Assembly: GCA_946623365.1 (NCBI GenBank) | Contig: CAMORE010000038.1 | Coordinates: 1 to 16,038, forward strand | Direction: 5' to 3' | Length of the DNA: 16,038 nucleotides | Source: an uncultured Acinetobacter sp. | GTDB lineage: Bacteria; Cyanobacteriota; Vampirovibrionia; Gastranaerophilales; Gastranaerophilaceae | Shown here: in pieces, positions 14,248 through 16,038 of the stretch | Position numbering within the stretch: position 1 is the stretch's first letter | Layout of the letters: every line of letters starts with the position of its first letter | The notes under the pieces: model-generated | Told to the model about the DNA's origin: nothing | The model's database searches: none | The model's input: the letters and a program-made list of their open reading frames with translations, nothing else | Translations under genes and position numbers: made by a program

Positions 14248-15000
14248 TTATTGCATTAATGTTGTCATTAAAACAGGTTCATCTTCCGTTGCTAAAACTG
14301 TATGTTCAAAATGTGCGGAAGGCATTCTGTCTTTTGTAACAACTCCCCAATCATCATCTTCTACAAAGACTTCGTCACAGCCCAAATTGAGCATTGGTTC
14401 TATCGCTATTACATAACCTGATTTTATCGGAGTATGGTCGCCCACTCTATAATTAAACAAAAACGGGTCTTCATGCATCTGGTGACCGACTCCATGCCCT
14501 CCGTAATTTCTAACGATACCCATTTTGTATGAGTTTGCAACATCTTCAACGGCTCCGGAGATATCGTCAAGCGTATTTCCTGCTCTCATTTTTGATATCC
14601 CCGCAAATAAAGCTTCCTCTGTTGCTTTCATTAGTTTTTGTTTTTCTTCTGAGATTTTACCAACAGCATATGACCAAGCGCTGTCTCCAACCATTCCGCC
14701 ATATGTGGCACCTACGTCAATTGCGATAATATCCCCTTCTTTTAATATTTCATTTTTATTAGGAATTCCATGGACGACTTTTTCATTTATAGAGGTACAA
14801 ATACTTGCAGGAAATCCGTTATACCCCAAAAATGTCGGAATTGCTTTATTCTCTTTTATTACTTTCATTGCGATATTATCTAATTCCAGAGTTGATATAC
14901 CCGGTTCAACAACCTCTTTCATTTTTTTGTGAACAAGTGCAACTATATGACCTGCATGACGCATTCTCTTAATCTCTTCTCTTGATTTTCTGTTTATCAT
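14248..15000 (-). CDS. map: Methionine aminopeptidase, type I
   Basis: Removes the N-terminal methionine from nascent proteins when the second residue is small; essential in most bacteria and acting near the ribosome exit. The 250-residue single-domain protein has all five metal ligands in type I order: D95 and D106 (AIDVGATYGGMVGDSAW), H169 (GGHGVGHQMHEDP), E201 (AIEPML) and E232 (HFEHT), plus the substrate histidine H77 (VVHGIP) and H176. No N-terminal zinc-finger extension is present, so it is the compact bacterial form. The start is supported by AAGAGG at 15010-15015, 9 nt upstream. It is transcribed alone on the minus strand, not in the frequent rpl/adk/map/infA operon. The next gene upstream is the flavoprotein, 96 nt away on the same strand. 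Confidence 0.97.
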   Translation of the reverse strand: MINRKSREEIKRMRHAGHIVALVHKKMKEVVEPGISTLELDNIAMKVIKENKAIPTFLGYNGFPASICTSINEKVVHGIPNKNEILKEGDIIAIDVGATYGGMVGDSAWSYAVGKISEEKQKLMKATEEALFAGISKMRAGNTLDDISGAVEDVANSYKMGIVRNYGGHGVGHQMHEDPFLFNYRVGDHTPIKSGYVIAIEPMLNLGCDEVFVEDDDWGVVTKDRMPSAHFEHTVLATEDEPVLMTTLMQ

Positions 15001-15096
15001 ATTTATTTACCTCTTACCTTAATTTTAGCACTAAAATAATGCAGATACTAAGTTTGTATCTTTTAGCCATCTTGTTTTTTTATTTTTTATTTTCAG

Positions 15097-15726
15097 TTAC
15101 TCCGGCATTCTTATAAAGTTAGTGCGAATTTTTTCTTCCGGCATTGGGCGGATTATTCCCATTTTCTTACCCGATTCTATACATTTTAAAATCCAAGCCA
15201 TGTTCCGTCCAAGCATTCTCATTGTTTGCAAGCCTTCTTCATCTCTTAATGCTTCTTCCATAACATTTCCATGGATATTGTTCCAGTATTGAGATGATAC
15301 AACCGGCATATTGCATATAGTAAAATACTTATTTAAAACATCAAAACTGGCTGTTGTTCCGGAACGTCTAGCAGAAACAACTGATGCTGCCGGTTTATAA
15401 GCAAATGCTGAACTCCCTGAATAAAAAGCTCTATCTAAAAATGAAAGAATTCTTCCTGATGGGTGTGCATAATAAACAGGAGTTCCAAAGACAAATCCGT
15501 CACAGCTTCTTGCTTTTTCTACAAAATTATTTACATCGTCATTATATACACACTTACCTATTCTTCTGCAAGCTCCGCAAGCTGAACAATCCCTTAACTC
15601 AGGGTTCCCAAGCTGGAATATTTCAGTTTCAATTTTTTCATTTCGCAGAGCTTTCGAAACTGCTTCCAATGCTGTATATGTACAGCCATTTCTGTGTGAA
15701 CTTCCGTTTAATAATAATACTTTCAT
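15097..15726 (-). CDS. Flavodoxin-fold FMN protein with iron-sulfur-flavoprotein-type cysteine motif
   Basis: A 209-residue NAD(P)H-dependent FMN reductase-type protein. The FMN-phosphate loop is LLNGSSHRNGCT (residues 5-16), and GTPVYYAHPSG (81-91) contacts the isoalloxazine. Between them lie C47, C50, C53 and C59 in the pattern C-x2-C-x2-C-x5-C, the compact motif that binds a [4Fe-4S] cluster in archaeal and anaerobe iron-sulfur flavoproteins. The predicted role is low-potential electron transfer or oxygen/peroxide reduction in an anaerobe; the partner is unknown. I start it at ATG 15726, not at the upstream ATG at 15828. The family begins with M-K-V-L-L-L-N-G-S-S, and AAGGGA (15731-15736) lies 4 nt upstream, whereas the longer frame adds 34 unrelated residues reading into the repeat region. 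TTTACA (15759-15764), 17 nt and TATAAA (15736-15741) on the minus strand form a possible promoter very close to the start. Confidence 0.85.
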   Translation of the reverse strand: MKVLLLNGSSHRNGCTYTALEAVSKALRNEKIETEIFQLGNPELRDCSACGACRRIGKCVYNDDVNNFVEKARSCDGFVFGTPVYYAHPSGRILSFLDRAFYSGSSAFAYKPAASVVSARRSGTTASFDVLNKYFTICNMPVVSSQYWNNIHGNVMEEALRDEEGLQTMRMLGRNMAWILKCIESGKKMGIIRPMPEEKIRTNFIRMPE

Positions 15727-15776
15727 ACTATCCCTTTTATATTTTGTTTTGCATTCTCTGTAAATAAAAGCGCCGT

Positions 15777-15795
15777 ATTTGTAATACAAATTGTA
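15777..15795. promoter_or_regulatory. Overlapping palindromes upstream of the flavoprotein gene
   Basis: ATTTGTA (15777-15783) and TACAAAT (15785-15791) form a perfect 15-bp palindrome around one base. It overlaps a second perfect one, TACAA-A-TTGTA (15785-15795). They lie 51-69 bp upstream of the flavoprotein start, between it and the repeat. Dyads of this TACAA/TTGTA type are bound by some redox-sensing MarR/OhrR-family regulators, but the match here is only suggestive. Confidence 0.35.
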
Positions 15796-15801
15796 TAAAT
15801 A

Positions 15802-16038
15802 TTGTGGAGTTCTCGTCTCCAAGTCCAATTATTTCAATCTGCTACAATTGCCGATGGGGAGACTTCTTACTCACTCGCATTAAACGTGTCTTCGGTTTTT
15901 CTTTTCGTATGGCTCTGCATACATCAAAGAAAAAACCTCCGCACTCTGCTCGTTCGCGCTCGAACTCTGACAAGACTTACGTCTTGTGGAGTTCTCGTCT
16001 CCAAGTCCAATTATTTCAATCTGCTACAATTGCCGATG
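15802..16038. repeat. 182-bp-period repeat unit plus start of a second copy (structured intergenic repeat)
   Basis: Bases 15802-15856 are repeated exactly at 15984-16038 (55 of 55), giving a period of 182 bp; the second copy is cut by the window end, so the array or element continues. The left edge is sharp: base 15801 differs from 15983. Within the unit are several perfect stems: GTATG/CATAC (15907-15911, 15918-15922) nested in GGTTTTTCTTT (15894-15904) against an A-rich arm ending at 15937; GTTCG/CGAAC (15952-15956, 15961-15965); ACAAGAC/GTCTTGT (15970-15976, 15981-15987); and GGAG/CTCC. It is visibly richer in G+C than its surroundings. A period not divisible by three argues against coding. 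It may be a tandem satellite or a MITE-like element bounded by 55-bp direct repeats. Confidence 0.8.

Noticed and set aside
13946..14416. Long plus-strand ORF of 156 codons
   Set aside because: No ribosome binding site, composition like translated AT-rich spacer, and its 3' part is antisense to the conserved map gene.
15727..15828. 34-residue N-terminal extension of the flavoprotein from ATG 15828
   Set aside because: The family starts at the M-K-V-L-L-L-N-G-S-S segment, which has its own ribosome binding site; the extension reads from the repeat and across the upstream palindromes.

Overview
The window is low-GC bacterial chromosome: AT-rich intergenic DNA, AAGGAG-type ribosome binding sites and short tandem operons on both strands. 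The gene content is mostly housekeeping: riboflavin, shikimate, cell-wall recycling, tRNA 3'-end synthesis, methionine aminopeptidase and flagellar rod genes. Flagellar genes plus a UvrD-like helicase with cyanobacterial-looking motifs (GDINQAI) in a small-gene, AT-rich genome suggest a non-photosynthetic relative of cyanobacteria (Melainabacteria/Gastranaerophilales) or another gut anaerobe. That placement is an inference from protein style, not a computed one.

Layout. 1-1893 (+): the 3' end of an NAD(P)HX dehydratase gene, ribH (TTG start) and murQ. 1999-4806 (-): a tightly overlapping operon read as TerC-like membrane protein, then CCA-type nucleotidyltransferase, then GT-A glycosyltransferase. 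4908-6489 (-): aroK-aroB, overlapping by 17 nt. 6490-6835: a 346-nt divergent regulatory region with an aroK promoter, a good sigma70-type promoter for the flagellar genes, repeated AACGTT motifs and a leader that can fold into nested stems plus a possible pseudoknot. 6836-9103 (+): four rod genes (two FlgF/FlgG-type, flgB, flgC) closed by an intrinsic terminator. 9180-13037 (-): one very large SF1 helicase gene. 13164-13388 (+): a small DUF2582-type winged-helix protein, divergent from the helicase and ended by a perfect 16-bp terminator. 13482-13928 (+): a MarR-family regulator whose start codon lies in a near-perfect 23-bp palindrome. 13929-14247: no convincing gene. 14248-15000 (-): map. 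15097-15726 (-): a flavoprotein with an iron-sulfur-flavoprotein-type cysteine motif. 15802-16038: the start of a 182-bp-period repeat packed with small hairpins and running off the window.

The most unusual item is the 1285-residue helicase. Its C-terminal half has every SF1A helicase motif. Its N-terminal half looks like a second UvrD-type helicase that has lost its P-loop, a RecC/AddB-like dead partner fused in cis to an active motor, and no nuclease motif is visible. The flagellar leader RNA, the AACGTT array, the MarR operator and the 182-bp repeat are the other structures that genes alone do not explain. No RNA genes, insertion sequences or CRISPR arrays were seen.
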